25,498 nucleotides of DNA. It comes from JACMNW01 sp031402355. GTDB taxonomy: Bacteria > Pseudomonadota > Alphaproteobacteria > Rhodobacterales > Rhodobacteraceae. The notes under the pieces are model-generated. The model had not been told where the DNA came from and did not search any database. It was given only the letters and a program-made list of their open reading frames with translations. Of the stretch, positions 1 to 7,181 are shown one piece after another. The stretch's first letter is position 1, and each line of letters starts with the position of its first letter. A program made the translations under genes and the position numbers. The stretch spans positions 1 to 25,498 of the forward strand of contig JANNSG010000121.1 of NCBI GenBank assembly GCA_031402355.1. The letters are read 5' to 3'.

Positions 1-1018
1 CCCAGGTTGGTTGCGGGTCGATGCCATCTGAAAGCGCGTTCAGGCTGGCCACGCAATCCGCAACGAACGGAAAGCTGGCCTGATGCATGTAGTGGCGGTT
101 CGGCTCAGCCGTGATGTCGATCACGGGCACATCGGCGAGATCCCAGAGATTGCGCCAGCCGGGGCGCATTTCGATCGGGTCGTAGCCAAGGCACAGGATC
201 AGATCGGCCTTCGTAACAAGCGGCAACAGGTGTTTGTCTGCCAACGGTGACAGGCCCGCGCCACCAAGGGAAAGCGGGTGGTTTTCATCAATCAGCCCTT
301 TGGCCTTATACGTGGTGATCACGCCAAACCCGAATTTTTCAGCAAATGCGGTCAGCGCCGGGCCGGCGCTGTCATTCATCGCATCAAGGCCGCCGATCAT
401 CTGGGGGCGTCTGGCGCGGGCGTTTGCCGCGCGGGCGGCATCCCGCATCGGGCCGGGGGCGGGCATGGTGGGGCCGGGCCGGGTTGCAAGCGGCGCGTGG
501 GCGGCCGCGATCATGCTATCGGCGACCGTGATCGGCACGTCGATATGCACGGGGCCGGGGCGGCCTTGGGTTGCGATGGCCAAAGCTTTGTCGGTGATCA
601 CCCGCGCGGCCCCAGCGGACAGAGTAAAACTTGCTTTGGTGATGGGGCGAAAAACCTGCGGCTGATCCAGCACCTGATGGGTGTAGGTCTGGGCTTCATC
701 CGCATCGACAGCACCGGTCAACACGATCAGCGGCACCCGGTCTTGTTGGGCGTTGGCGACCACGTTGATGCCGTTCAATGCCCCCGGCCCCAGCGTGGCC
801 ACCAGAATGCCCGGAGCGCCGGTGCGGTGGTAGACTGCCTCGGCCATGAAGCCACCGGAATTTTCGTGCCGCACCAGGATGAACCGGATACCGGCACCTT
901 CCAGCGCGTCAATCAAGGTAAGCACTTCACCGCCCGGCATGCCAAAGGCATAGCGGCAACCCGCTGCATAAAGCCGCTTTGCCAGCACATCCGCCGCGCG
1001 TAATTTTGACTGGGTCAT
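1..1018 (-). CDS. Acetolactate-synthase-like thiamine diphosphate (ThDP) enzyme, partial (C-terminus outside window)
   Basis: The gene starts at ATG 1018 and runs off the left edge, so about 339 codons are visible. I read the protein by translating the reverse strand; it begins MTQSKLRAADVLAKRLYAAG. The N-terminal pyrimidine-binding domain (about residues 8-170) carries the activating glutamate in RHEN at about residue 51, followed by an ATLGPGALN loop as in acetolactate synthases. A central domain follows (about 190-325). The C-terminal domain with the GDG...N cofactor motif is not in the window. Family members decarboxylate 2-oxo acids such as pyruvate and may ligate the product to a second carbonyl. 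It lies 83 nt downstream of the mutase gene on the same strand, so co-transcription is possible. No small regulatory subunit is visible. A catabolic benzoylformate- or oxalyl-CoA-decarboxylase-type role cannot be separated from acetolactate synthase here. Confidence 0.85.
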   Translation of the reverse strand, partial: MTQSKLRAADVLAKRLYAAGCRYAFGMPGGEVLTLIDALEGAGIRFILVRHENSGGFMAEAVYHRTGAPGILVATLGPGALNGINVVANAQQDRVPLIVLTGAVDADEAQTYTHQVLDQPQVFRPITKASFTLSAGAARVITDKALAIATQGRPGPVHIDVPITVADSMIAAAHAPLATRPGPTMPAPGPMRDAARAANARARRPQMIGGLDAMNDSAGPALTAFAEKFGFGVITTYKAKGLIDENHPLSLGGAGLSPLADKHLLPLVTKADLILCLGYDPIEMRPGWRNLWDLADVPVIDITAEPNRHYMHQASFPFVADCVASLNALSDGIDPQPTW

Positions 1019-1101
1019 GTCTGATCCGATTTTTGGCCGGTCTAGCCGTTTCATGCCGCTGCAGGCAAGCCGGGAAACTGCGATTATTGCAAGGCCGGTC
1101 G

Positions 1102-2499
1102 CTATTTTGTGATGCTCTGGCCTGCGGTTTGCTGGTCAAATTGCGGATCAATCAGCGCGGTGATGCGGGTAACAGCCTGCGTGACGATTGACCTGTCGCC
1201 GCGCGCTTCGACATTCAGACGCAGCAGGGGCTCGGTGTTGGAATGGCGCAGGTTCATTCGCCAGGTGTCAAATGTCAGGCCAAGGCCATCGGTCTGATCA
1301 ATGCCGGTTGCCGCCGCCGACAACGCTAGGCGCACCCGTTCAACCGCCGATTTCGGATCGGCAAGAGTAAAGTTGATCTCACCCGAAGAGGGAAAGGCCG
1401 CCCTGCGATCTGCAACCAGATCTGCCAGAGACCTGCCACTGCGGCCAAGCAATTCAGCCACCAGCAACCACGGGATCATCCCGGAATCGCAGGCCATGAA
1501 ATCGCGGAAATAATGATGTGCCGACATCTCGCCGCCGTAGACCGCGCGGTGGTCACGCAGAGCGCGTTTCATGTGGCTGTGGCCAGTGCGAGACAGCACG
1601 GCCTTGCCGCCATCCCGCGCGATGATGTCTTCAGTGTTCCAGATCACGCGGGGTTCGTAAACAATGCTGGCACCCGGTTCATGTGCGAGAAAACGTTGTG
1701 CCAGCAGCCCCACGACATATTCGCCCGGAACAAACCGGCCCTTTTGATCGAACAAAAAGCAGCGGTCAAAATCGCCGTCCCAGGCGACGCCCATATCGGC
1801 ACCCGAAGCCAGAACCGCCTGCGCGGTTGCGGCGTGGTTTTGCACCAATTGCGGATTTGGCATGCCATTGGGAAAGCGGCTGTCCGGGGCGTGGTTGTGC
1901 CGCACAAAGCGAAGTGGAGTATCGGACAGGGCCGCAGCAAGCGCATCAAAAGTGGGACCAGCCGCCCCATTGCCTGCATTGACAAGGATGGTCAGGGGGC
2001 GAAACCTGTCCAGGTTCACCAGACGCAGAACAGCCGCGACATAGGCCGCGCGCGCGCCATCGGCAGGGCGCATTGAGCCTGTCGCGCAGGCAGCAAAGCG
2101 GTTCGTTTCGGCGAGGGCACGGATTGCCGCCAGATCGGTTGACGGATCAAGCGGCGCCGAGCCTTTGCCAACCATTTTGAGGCCGTTATATTCAACCGGA
2201 TTGTGCGAGGCCGTAATCTCAACGCCGCCATCAGCGCCAAAATGGCTGGTGGCGTGATAAACCTCTTCGGTGCCGCAAAGCCCGAGATCAACAACTTGCG
2301 CCCCGGCCGCCAGCACGCCATCGGCCACCGCCCGCAGCAAGTCAGGCGAAGACGGGCGGCAATCCCGGCCAATCACAACTGATTTTGCCTGCAAGGTCTG
2401 TGCAAATGCCCGCCCGATGCGAAAGGCGATGTCGCAGGTCAGATCGTGCCCGACAATGCCGCGAACATCATAGGCTTTGAAACAGGTAAGCGCGGACAT
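1102..2499 (-). CDS. Phosphomannomutase / phosphoglucomutase (alpha-D-phosphohexomutase family)
   Basis: The 465-residue protein, of usual length for the family, interconverts hexose 6-phosphate and hexose 1-phosphate, feeding GDP-mannose or UDP-glucose for polysaccharides. All four active-site loops are visible: TASHN with the phosphorylated Ser98, the metal-binding DGDFDR at 241-246, the sugar-recognition loop GEMSAHHYF at 323-331, and the phosphate-binding RHSNTEP near 417-423. The GEMSAHHYF form is usual in PMM/PGM enzymes of the ManB/AlgC type. The open frame extends upstream to 2553, but ATG 2499 puts the conserved F-KAYDVRG motif close to the N-terminus, as in homologues, and agrees with a candidate promoter at 2535-2563. 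Whether mannose or glucose phosphate is preferred cannot be read from sequence. The family call is secure. Confidence 0.93.
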   Translation of the reverse strand: MSALTCFKAYDVRGIVGHDLTCDIAFRIGRAFAQTLQAKSVVIGRDCRPSSPDLLRAVADGVLAAGAQVVDLGLCGTEEVYHATSHFGADGGVEITASHNPVEYNGLKMVGKGSAPLDPSTDLAAIRALAETNRFAACATGSMRPADGARAAYVAAVLRLVNLDRFRPLTILVNAGNGAAGPTFDALAAALSDTPLRFVRHNHAPDSRFPNGMPNPQLVQNHAATAQAVLASGADMGVAWDGDFDRCFLFDQKGRFVPGEYVVGLLAQRFLAHEPGASIVYEPRVIWNTEDIIARDGGKAVLSRTGHSHMKRALRDHRAVYGGEMSAHHYFRDFMACDSGMIPWLLVAELLGRSGRSLADLVADRRAAFPSSGEINFTLADPKSAVERVRLALSAAATGIDQTDGLGLTFDTWRMNLRHSNTEPLLRLNVEARGDRSIVTQAVTRITALIDPQFDQQTAGQSITK

Positions 2500-2534
2500 G
2501 CAGCAGTCTTTCGTTCGGATCTTGCAGTAACACA

Positions 2535-2563
2535 GACCTAAACAACGCGGCACCCTGCGTCAA
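2535..2563 (-). promoter_or_regulatory. Candidate sigma-70 promoter of the phosphohexomutase gene
   Basis: On the minus strand TTGACG (2563-2558) is separated by exactly 17 nt from TAGGTC (2540-2535). The -35 box is near consensus; the -10 box matches only in its first two bases, a common weakness in alphaproteobacterial promoters. Transcription would begin near 2528, leaving about 28 nt of leader before ATG 2499. This is pattern-based only. Confidence 0.35.
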
Positions 2564-2582
2564 ATACGGGGGACCGGTTTAT

Positions 2583-2596
2583 GGGATATATATCCC
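2583..2596. promoter_or_regulatory. 14-bp perfect palindrome GGGATATATATCCC
   Basis: This is a perfect self-complementary 14-mer, 84 nt upstream of the mutase start and 20 nt upstream of the candidate -35 box. The position suits a regulator-binding site, but no regulator is linked to it in the window and the sequence matches no operator that I recognise. Chance occurrence is possible in this AT-richer gap. Confidence 0.25.
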
Positions 2597-2602
2597 TATT
2601 AA

Positions 2603-2637
2603 GTCCGGTGGCCGCCTTGAACGACGGACCACCGGAC
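2603..2637. repeat. Hairpin: 9-bp perfect inverted repeat with 17-nt loop
   Basis: GTCCGGTGG (2603-2611) pairs perfectly with CCACCGGAC (2629-2637). The arms are GC-rich and would form a stable stem on either strand. No T-tract follows in either direction, and no gene ends nearby, so it is not a convincing intrinsic terminator. It may be a remnant of a deleted element or a site in a leader transcript. Confidence 0.4.
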
Positions 2638-3082
2638 GGAAGAGATACTGCTGCCAAAAGCCAGCCAGAATGGGCGGGCGACAGAGCATAGGCAATAAAA
2701 GGACCGCTGAAAACGTAAGACACATCCGGAACTGGTTACAACAAACAAGGCTTGGCAGGAAATCTGCCGGTTAGAGACGACATCAAGCACTTGCAACGAC
2801 GCAAACACAGCATCATGGACCCAAAACGAAGTCCCTAATACAGGGCCATCAACAACATCAAAACAATCACTGAAACATCAAACAACGACAGGCTTTCAAC
2901 AAGGGTATTGCAGGCCACAGCCACCGCAGCCAACGCCGGACCAAAGCGCCGCTGCACTGGCGAGGTCGTCACGTTGTGAGATGGTAAAAGGTCTGGAAAC
3001 ACCTGCTTACTTTTTACGACTGAAGACACGAAACACTGGGTACGATCACTTGGACAATTAAACATCAACTTAACTTCACTAT

Positions 3083-3112
3083 TTCAATCACTGAACGAGC
3101 ATTCAATCACTG
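3083..3112 (+). repeat. Two-copy tandem repeat of TTCAATCACTG, period 19 bp
   Basis: TTCAATCACTG occurs at 3083-3093 and again at 3102-3112. A related CAATCACTGAA lies at 2864-2874. The two tandem copies flank and overlap the TGAA/TTCA dyad at 3092-3105, so the arrangement may be two helically phased binding sites of one regulator. Confidence 0.45.
3092..3105. promoter_or_regulatory. Candidate TetR-type operator, imperfect dyad TGAACGAGCATTCA
   Basis: Outer arms TGAA and TTCA are perfectly complementary, and the inner G/C pair at positions 6 and 9 is kept. This resembles the TGAACG-N2-CGTTCA shape common among TetR-family operators. It lies about 20 nt upstream of a strong Shine-Dalgarno at 3125-3133, a typical autoregulatory layout, yet no regulator gene follows. 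The assignment rests on shape alone. Confidence 0.3.
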
Positions 3113-3139
3113 CGCTCGCTTTCTGAGGGAGGATTTCGC

Positions 3140-3172
3140 ATGAAACCGCCGGTCTGCACAGATGGCGATTGA
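3140..3172 (+). other. 10-codon mini-ORF behind a very strong ribosome-binding site (possible gene remnant or leader peptide)
   Basis: GAGGGAGGA at 3125-3133 is spaced 6 nt from ATG 3140, the strongest translation start in this gap. The frame reads MKPPVCTDGD and stops at TGA 3170-3172. It could be the first codons of a deleted or interrupted gene whose promoter survives, or a leader peptide. Nothing downstream in any frame resembles a known protein, and the perfect palindrome AGACTAGTCT begins at the stop codon. Confidence 0.3.
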
Positions 3173-3608
3173 GACTAGTCTTTTTGGACAGGTCTGCCGG
3201 ATCTGATGATGACAAAACAACTGAATGCCGGGCATTGTTGTTCAAAGCAGATCCAGTGGCGGTTTTCGCCTAGATTTGAACACGGCAATGATCGCCTTCA
3301 AGGTGGGGTCGCCTGTCATTTTTCGGTCAAGTCGTACCGGGCCGATTCGGTTCAGCCTAAGGTGGAAGACCTGGTCGGCGCCATTGCTGAATTTCGTCGA
3401 TTGATTAACAAACGTCCGTTTCAAAACGATAATTTCTGCGCAGCGTTAACCTTGTTGCCGCTGCAAATGGTGGACATCTGATAAACCCGCGTCATCAGCT
3501 GCGCAAATTGGCTTGCGCAATTTCACGGGTAAGCGAGATGGCCGCATCGCTGCCAGAACGGCATCAACCGCGCTTTGTCGGGTGACGCTGGCGGACATCT
3601 GTTTTGCT

Positions 3609-4256
3609 TTAACGTGCCGCCCAGACAGCCCCGCGGGCGAAAATTGTGGCCATTTCCGGCACGGCAAATTCATCAGAGGTGTGGCCCAGCGCAGAATAGA
3701 AAACCCGGCCCTTGCCATAGTGGCGGGTCCAGACAACAGGCATCACCACACCTTCGACATCGGCCAGATGGTCGCCTGAGAAGCGGGTGGTTGCGAGCAC
3801 GGAATTCGACGGATCGACATGCATGTAATACTGTTCCGACCGGTAGTCGAAGTCGGCAAGGCCGGTGAGGATCGGATGATCAGGCTGAACAAGGTTTACC
3901 CGGTAATCGATGATATTGCCGGGATGCGACACCCATTGGCCACCGGTCATGAACTGATATTCGGGTTCACCGCGAAAGCTGTCGCACATAAGGCCGTGAA
4001 AACCCGCCAGCCCGCTGCCTGCCCTTACAGCGGCAGTCAGGCAGTCAAGTTCGGGCCTCTCGATCGTCGACATGGTGATCATCGGTATAATCAGATCGCG
4101 GCCGGGCAGATCGGGGTCGGCGAAAGCGGCTGTGCTGTCTGCCACGGTGATGTCAAACCCCTGCGCGGCCAGCAAATCGGCCACGACGGCGGCGCTTTGC
4201 TGCGGTGTGTGGCCGTCCCAGCCACCCCAGACGATCAGCGCGGATTTCTTTGTCAT
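3609..4256 (-). CDS. ThuA-like domain protein (trehalose-utilisation type, class I glutamine-amidotransferase-like fold)
   Basis: This 215-residue protein has the ThuA-like fold: an N-terminal ALIVWGGWDGH strand and loop, a central GSGLAGFHG segment at about 80-88 where a nucleophile elbow would sit in true amidotransferases, and a C-terminal GKGRVFYSALGH motif near 181-192. The FHG element and the HPI motif are typical of ThuA. Family members accompany Gfo/Idh/MocA sugar oxidoreductases, and some ThuA proteins act in 3-keto-disaccharide metabolism; the exact reaction is not settled for most. It is the last gene of the long minus-strand array, 9 nt after the oxidoreductase, with GAGAGG as a clear ribosome-binding site overlapping that gene's stop. 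No intrinsic terminator was seen downstream. Confidence 0.85.
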   Translation of the reverse strand: MTKKSALIVWGGWDGHTPQQSAAVVADLLAAQGFDITVADSTAAFADPDLPGRDLIIPMITMSTIERPELDCLTAAVRAGSGLAGFHGLMCDSFRGEPEYQFMTGGQWVSHPGNIIDYRVNLVQPDHPILTGLADFDYRSEQYYMHVDPSNSVLATTRFSGDHLADVEGVVMPVVWTRHYGKGRVFYSALGHTSDEFAVPEMATIFARGAVWAAR

Positions 4257-4265
4257 GATGCCTCT

Positions 4266-5363
4266 CTATTCGTTGGTGCCAAGACCGGGGCGCGGATCCA
4301 GCTGCTCTGGGCGATTGCAGCCATGGATCATGGTTTGCCGGATGCCGGTTGTAGCGCCTCGTCCGATGGCTTCCATCACCTCAAGCACGTGCAAGGCCAG
4401 ATCCATTGAGGCGCGGTGTGGCCGCCCTGTTGCGATTGCCTGCGCCATATCGGCCAAGCCAATGATGCGGTGATTGCCCGTTGCATAGGCGTGATACTGC
4501 GGCACGGCGGCCCAATCGCCCCCCTGACCCGAGACCAGAATTTCGCCTTCAAACTGGTTCGGGTCAGAAATCACCATTGAGCCGAGGGTTCCGTAAAGCT
4601 CTATATGGTTATGCCCGTGTTTCCAGACGTCAAAGCTGGTGGTCAGCGACACTTGCGCCCCATTTTCAAATTGCAGCAAGGCCGAAACATGGGTCGGCAC
4701 CGATACATCAAAACTTTGCCCAGCGCGCGGACCCGATCCGATCGTCCGGGTCTGGCGCGGGGTTGATTGGGCACCGGAAACCGCATGAACCGGACCCAGA
4801 AGGTTGATCAGGCAGGTCAGATAGTAAGGACCCATATCCAGCATGGGGCCACCACCCGGCTGATAATAGAAATCGGGATTGGGGTGCCAAAGTTCGTGCC
4901 CCGGCACCATCATATGCGCAGACCCCGCCACCACCGAGCCAATCACGCCGCTGTCAATGGCGCGGCGCGCGGTTTGATGCGCGCCGCCCAAAAAGGTATC
5001 TGGCGCCGATCCGACATGCAGCCCCGATTGGCGGGCCGCGTCTACGAGCCGCAGGGCGTCTTTCATCGAAACCGCGAGGGGTTTTTCGGCATAGACATGC
5101 TTGCCGGCAGCCAAAGCCAGCAGGCCAACATCGACATGATGTTGCGGCGTGGTCAGGTTCAGCACGATGTCAATACGCGGATCGGCCAGCAAGGAAGGTA
5201 CAGACTGCGGCTCGATCCCCCATTGGGCAGCTTTTGCTGTGGCAACCTCCGGATTGGCATCGGCGCAGGTCAGTATTCGCAGCATCGGAAAAGCAGGTGC
5301 GGCACGCAAATAGGCGTCGCTGATGTTGCCGGTACCGATAATCCCGATGGTCAGCGGTGTCAT
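4266..5363 (-). CDS. Gfo/Idh/MocA-family NAD(P)-dependent oxidoreductase
   Basis: The 365-residue protein opens with a Rossmann nucleotide-binding motif GIIGTGNIS (about residues 7-15). The family signature EKP is at 93-95 in KHVYAEKPLA, where the lysine is catalytic. The C-terminal substrate domain contains GGGPMLDMGPYY, a common variant of the GG-DxG-H region. Such enzymes oxidise or reduce sugars, inositols and related polyols. The open frame continues to 5498, but the Rossmann strand normally lies at the N-terminus, so ATG 5363 is preferred; AAAGGA lies 11 nt upstream. It is separated by 95 nt from the methyltransferase and pairs with the ThuA-like gene, a frequent partnership in proteobacteria. 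A different, reversed pair occurs at 20.1-21.9 kb. The substrate is unknown. Confidence 0.9.
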   Translation of the reverse strand: MTPLTIGIIGTGNISDAYLRAAPAFPMLRILTCADANPEVATAKAAQWGIEPQSVPSLLADPRIDIVLNLTTPQHHVDVGLLALAAGKHVYAEKPLAVSMKDALRLVDAARQSGLHVGSAPDTFLGGAHQTARRAIDSGVIGSVVAGSAHMMVPGHELWHPNPDFYYQPGGGPMLDMGPYYLTCLINLLGPVHAVSGAQSTPRQTRTIGSGPRAGQSFDVSVPTHVSALLQFENGAQVSLTTSFDVWKHGHNHIELYGTLGSMVISDPNQFEGEILVSGQGGDWAAVPQYHAYATGNHRIIGLADMAQAIATGRPHRASMDLALHVLEVMEAIGRGATTGIRQTMIHGCNRPEQLDPRPGLGTNE

Positions 5364-5458
5364 CTGCTTGAGCGTCCTTTTGCGGCAGGCCTGCGCCGCC
5401 ATCATGCCAATGCAATGCCCGCTTTTGCAAGCGAGGTTCACCCGTTCCTGCGCCCCTG

Positions 5459-6247
5459 CTATGCCTTGGGCCGGGTGGCGCGCAGATGCGTCGGGCAATG
5501 CTCACCCGAGTTCAGCACCGGGATGATCATCGACCAGATCCTGATATTGCGATCGACGAAGGCCTGACCAACCTGTCGGGCCGCGACCACCCCGACATCG
5601 CTTTGCAGCCGGGCAAGTTCGACGACGGCAACATCGCGGTACCAGGCATTGCGACTGGTGGTCGAGATGTCTTCAAAGCCCGCGTCTTTCATCGCTTGCG
5701 CATAGCGCCCCGGGCTGGCCATGCCGAAATCAAGTTCCTCTGCCGCGATATAGGCCGCCATTTCCGGGCTGGGGGTGCCATCATGTGAAATCAGCCAGTC
5801 CGAGGCGATAAAACGTCCGCCGGGTTTCAACACTCGGAAAATCTCGGCCATCAGGGTGCGTTTGTCGGGGATATGGACGATGCTGTCTTTTGAAAAGACG
5901 ATATCGAAACTTTCGGGTGCAAACGGTAATGGGCCGGGGGCGGCTTTGACAAGGCCGATCCGGTTGGACAGACCTTCTTCGGCGATCAGGGCGCGGGCAT
6001 GGGTGATTACGGTGTCTTCGACATCCATGCCAGTGACATAGCCTGCCCCATGTGACCGGACCAGTGCCATGGCCGCTCCGCCTGCACCCGAACCGACATC
6101 GAGCACAGTTTTTCCAGCCAGATCCGCATCGCCGATCAGACGGGCGATTTCGTCGGTGCCGCCGGGGGACAAAAAGCCCTTGCCCCAGATGGCTTGCAGC
6201 AGGGCCAGCATCTGGTCGCCGTAATGTTCGTCGGTATGGTCATTCAT
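5459..6247 (-). CDS. Class I SAM-dependent methyltransferase, phosphoethanolamine N-methyltransferase-like
   Basis: The 262-residue protein has the SAM-binding motif VLDVGSGAGG at 48-57, the ribose-binding acidic residue in GMDVE at 73-77, a post-motif FSKDSIVHIPDK at 118-129 and VLKPGGRF at 139-146. The layout, including an SPGG segment before motif I and a C-terminal GEHCPTHLRA segment, resembles phosphoethanolamine N-methyltransferases such as the Plasmodium enzyme (similar length) and related amine methyltransferases. It probably moves methyl groups to or from a small amine in the cytoplasm. AAGGA 8 nt upstream supports ATG 6247. It follows the DMSP-lyase-like gene by 31 nt. A methyltransferase among demethylating enzymes is notable: it may act on a pathway intermediate or give the organism a biosynthetic branch. 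The substrate is inferred only from family resemblance. Confidence 0.82.
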   Translation of the reverse strand: MNDHTDEHYGDQMLALLQAIWGKGFLSPGGTDEIARLIGDADLAGKTVLDVGSGAGGAAMALVRSHGAGYVTGMDVEDTVITHARALIAEEGLSNRIGLVKAAPGPLPFAPESFDIVFSKDSIVHIPDKRTLMAEIFRVLKPGGRFIASDWLISHDGTPSPEMAAYIAAEELDFGMASPGRYAQAMKDAGFEDISTTSRNAWYRDVAVVELARLQSDVGVVAARQVGQAFVDRNIRIWSMIIPVLNSGEHCPTHLRATRPKA

Positions 6248-6278
6248 CGGCCTATCCTTAACAGCTATGGTGGCAGGA

Positions 6279-7178
6279 TCATTGCGACGTATCCCCCGCC
6301 AATCGCAGGGCTTCCAGCGCCGCCCAATCTGGCGCAGGAATAACCTGGGCCAAGGGGGTTACATCGCGCGTCCAGCCGAAAATGCACAGGAATGGTACTG
6401 GCCCGACCTTGGTCAGATGGGGTGCGAAGGCTTCATTCCAGATCGGCTGATGCGCTGGTTTGATCTCAAGCGGTGCACCCACCCCGAATCGCCAGCCGTG
6501 TGGACCGGTCAGAGGGGCATAAAGTTCGGGGGCCGCATGGTTGTGATCGCGGTAGAGAACATGCGGGGCGATCAGGAATAGGCCCAGATCGAAATTCTGC
6601 AACGCAATCGGGGCATCTTGCCCAAGGATAGATGTATAGGCATGGCCCTGCGCGAAAGCCGCGCCAATCGCTGCAGGATCATAGCCGTCATAGGTGATCC
6701 ATTTCAGATAGGGAGCTGCGGCGCGGATCGCTGCGGAAAGGGCGGGAACAGATTCTGAGGCGACCCGCAAGGCGGGGTCAAGATGCAGGTCCACGACGGG
6801 GTTCTGTCGGGCGGGTTGCAAATGGATGTCGCGGCCCGTTGCCAAAGCAATGCCCTGCCGCACTTCGGCGACACCGGGTCCGGGCAGGGCTGAGAGATAG
6901 ATCGCAATTTCCGCGAGCAGGATACGGATTGCAGCCTTGGCCGCATCCTGCTGTTCCGCCTCAAAAGGGCTCTTCAGCCCATATTCGGCAATCAGCACAC
7001 CGGCGTCCTGCGCATCAAGGCTGGCGCAGCTGCGATAGACCTCCAGAGTTGCCGCATCCATCCGACCAGCCTGATACAGCGTCATCGCGCCGCTATAGCG
7101 CAGCCGCCCAGAGCCGGGAACGTTGAGCGGCGTCCGCAAAAGCTGGTAGGCCAGTTCTGTGTTGTTGTCGTTGGCCAT
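6279..7178 (-). CDS. DMSP-lyase-family cupin enzyme (DddQ/DddL/DddW/DddK-like) with N-terminal extension
   Basis: The 299-residue protein has a C-terminal cupin that matches the dimethylsulfoniopropionate lyase family. Motif 1 is H212-N-H214-x3-E218-L-Y220-x4-G225, giving the metal ligands and the tyrosine that acts as base in characterised lyases. A second metal-binding histidine is probably H254 in AFAPHLTKVG, the place of the PHAMRT motif in DddQ. The cupin ends with FLCIFGWTRDV. Known DMSP lyases are about 130-235 residues and eliminate acrylate from DMSP. This one has some 170 extra N-terminal residues rich in helix-forming sequence, without a recognised domain. It lies only 3 nt after the permease gene, inside a transporter operon. 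The substrate may be DMSP or another onium compound eliminated by the same chemistry. Confidence 0.72.
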   Translation of the reverse strand: MANDNNTELAYQLLRTPLNVPGSGRLRYSGAMTLYQAGRMDAATLEVYRSCASLDAQDAGVLIAEYGLKSPFEAEQQDAAKAAIRILLAEIAIYLSALPGPGVAEVRQGIALATGRDIHLQPARQNPVVDLHLDPALRVASESVPALSAAIRAAAPYLKWITYDGYDPAAIGAAFAQGHAYTSILGQDAPIALQNFDLGLFLIAPHVLYRDHNHAAPELYAPLTGPHGWRFGVGAPLEIKPAHQPIWNEAFAPHLTKVGPVPFLCIFGWTRDVTPLAQVIPAPDWAALEALRLAGDTSQ

Positions 7179-7181
7179 GTG

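Larger units (their letters stand above)
2564..3608. other. Gene-poor interval (about 1.05 kb) with no recognisable protein gene
   Basis: Six-frame reading gives only short frames of up to about 90 codons, with no domain I recognise. The left part (about 2800-3120) is richer in A and C than its surroundings, with many CAA/ATCA runs. It holds the palindrome at 2583, the hairpin at 2603, an orphan operator/ribosome-binding block near 3083-3172, and a perfect 10-bp palindrome AGACTAGTCT at 3172-3181. A 91-codon plus-strand frame at 3206-3481 and a 60-codon minus-strand frame at 3242-3424 overlap; neither has a convincing ribosome-binding site. The composition and the orphan signals suggest a decayed or deleted gene between two operons. 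Confidence 0.5.

Noticed and set aside
278..1003. Plus-strand open frame of 241 codons
   Set aside because: It is antisense to the ThDP enzyme, whose reverse-strand translation has conserved catalytic motifs; the plus frame has low-complexity GC-driven sequence and no domain.
5382..5399. GC-rich hairpin GCGGC/GCCGC with inner palindrome GCAGGCCTGC between methyltransferase and Gfo genes
   Set aside because: Short stem, no T-run downstream on the minus strand, and the next gene has its own ribosome-binding site 11 nt before its ATG; an intrinsic terminator is not supported.
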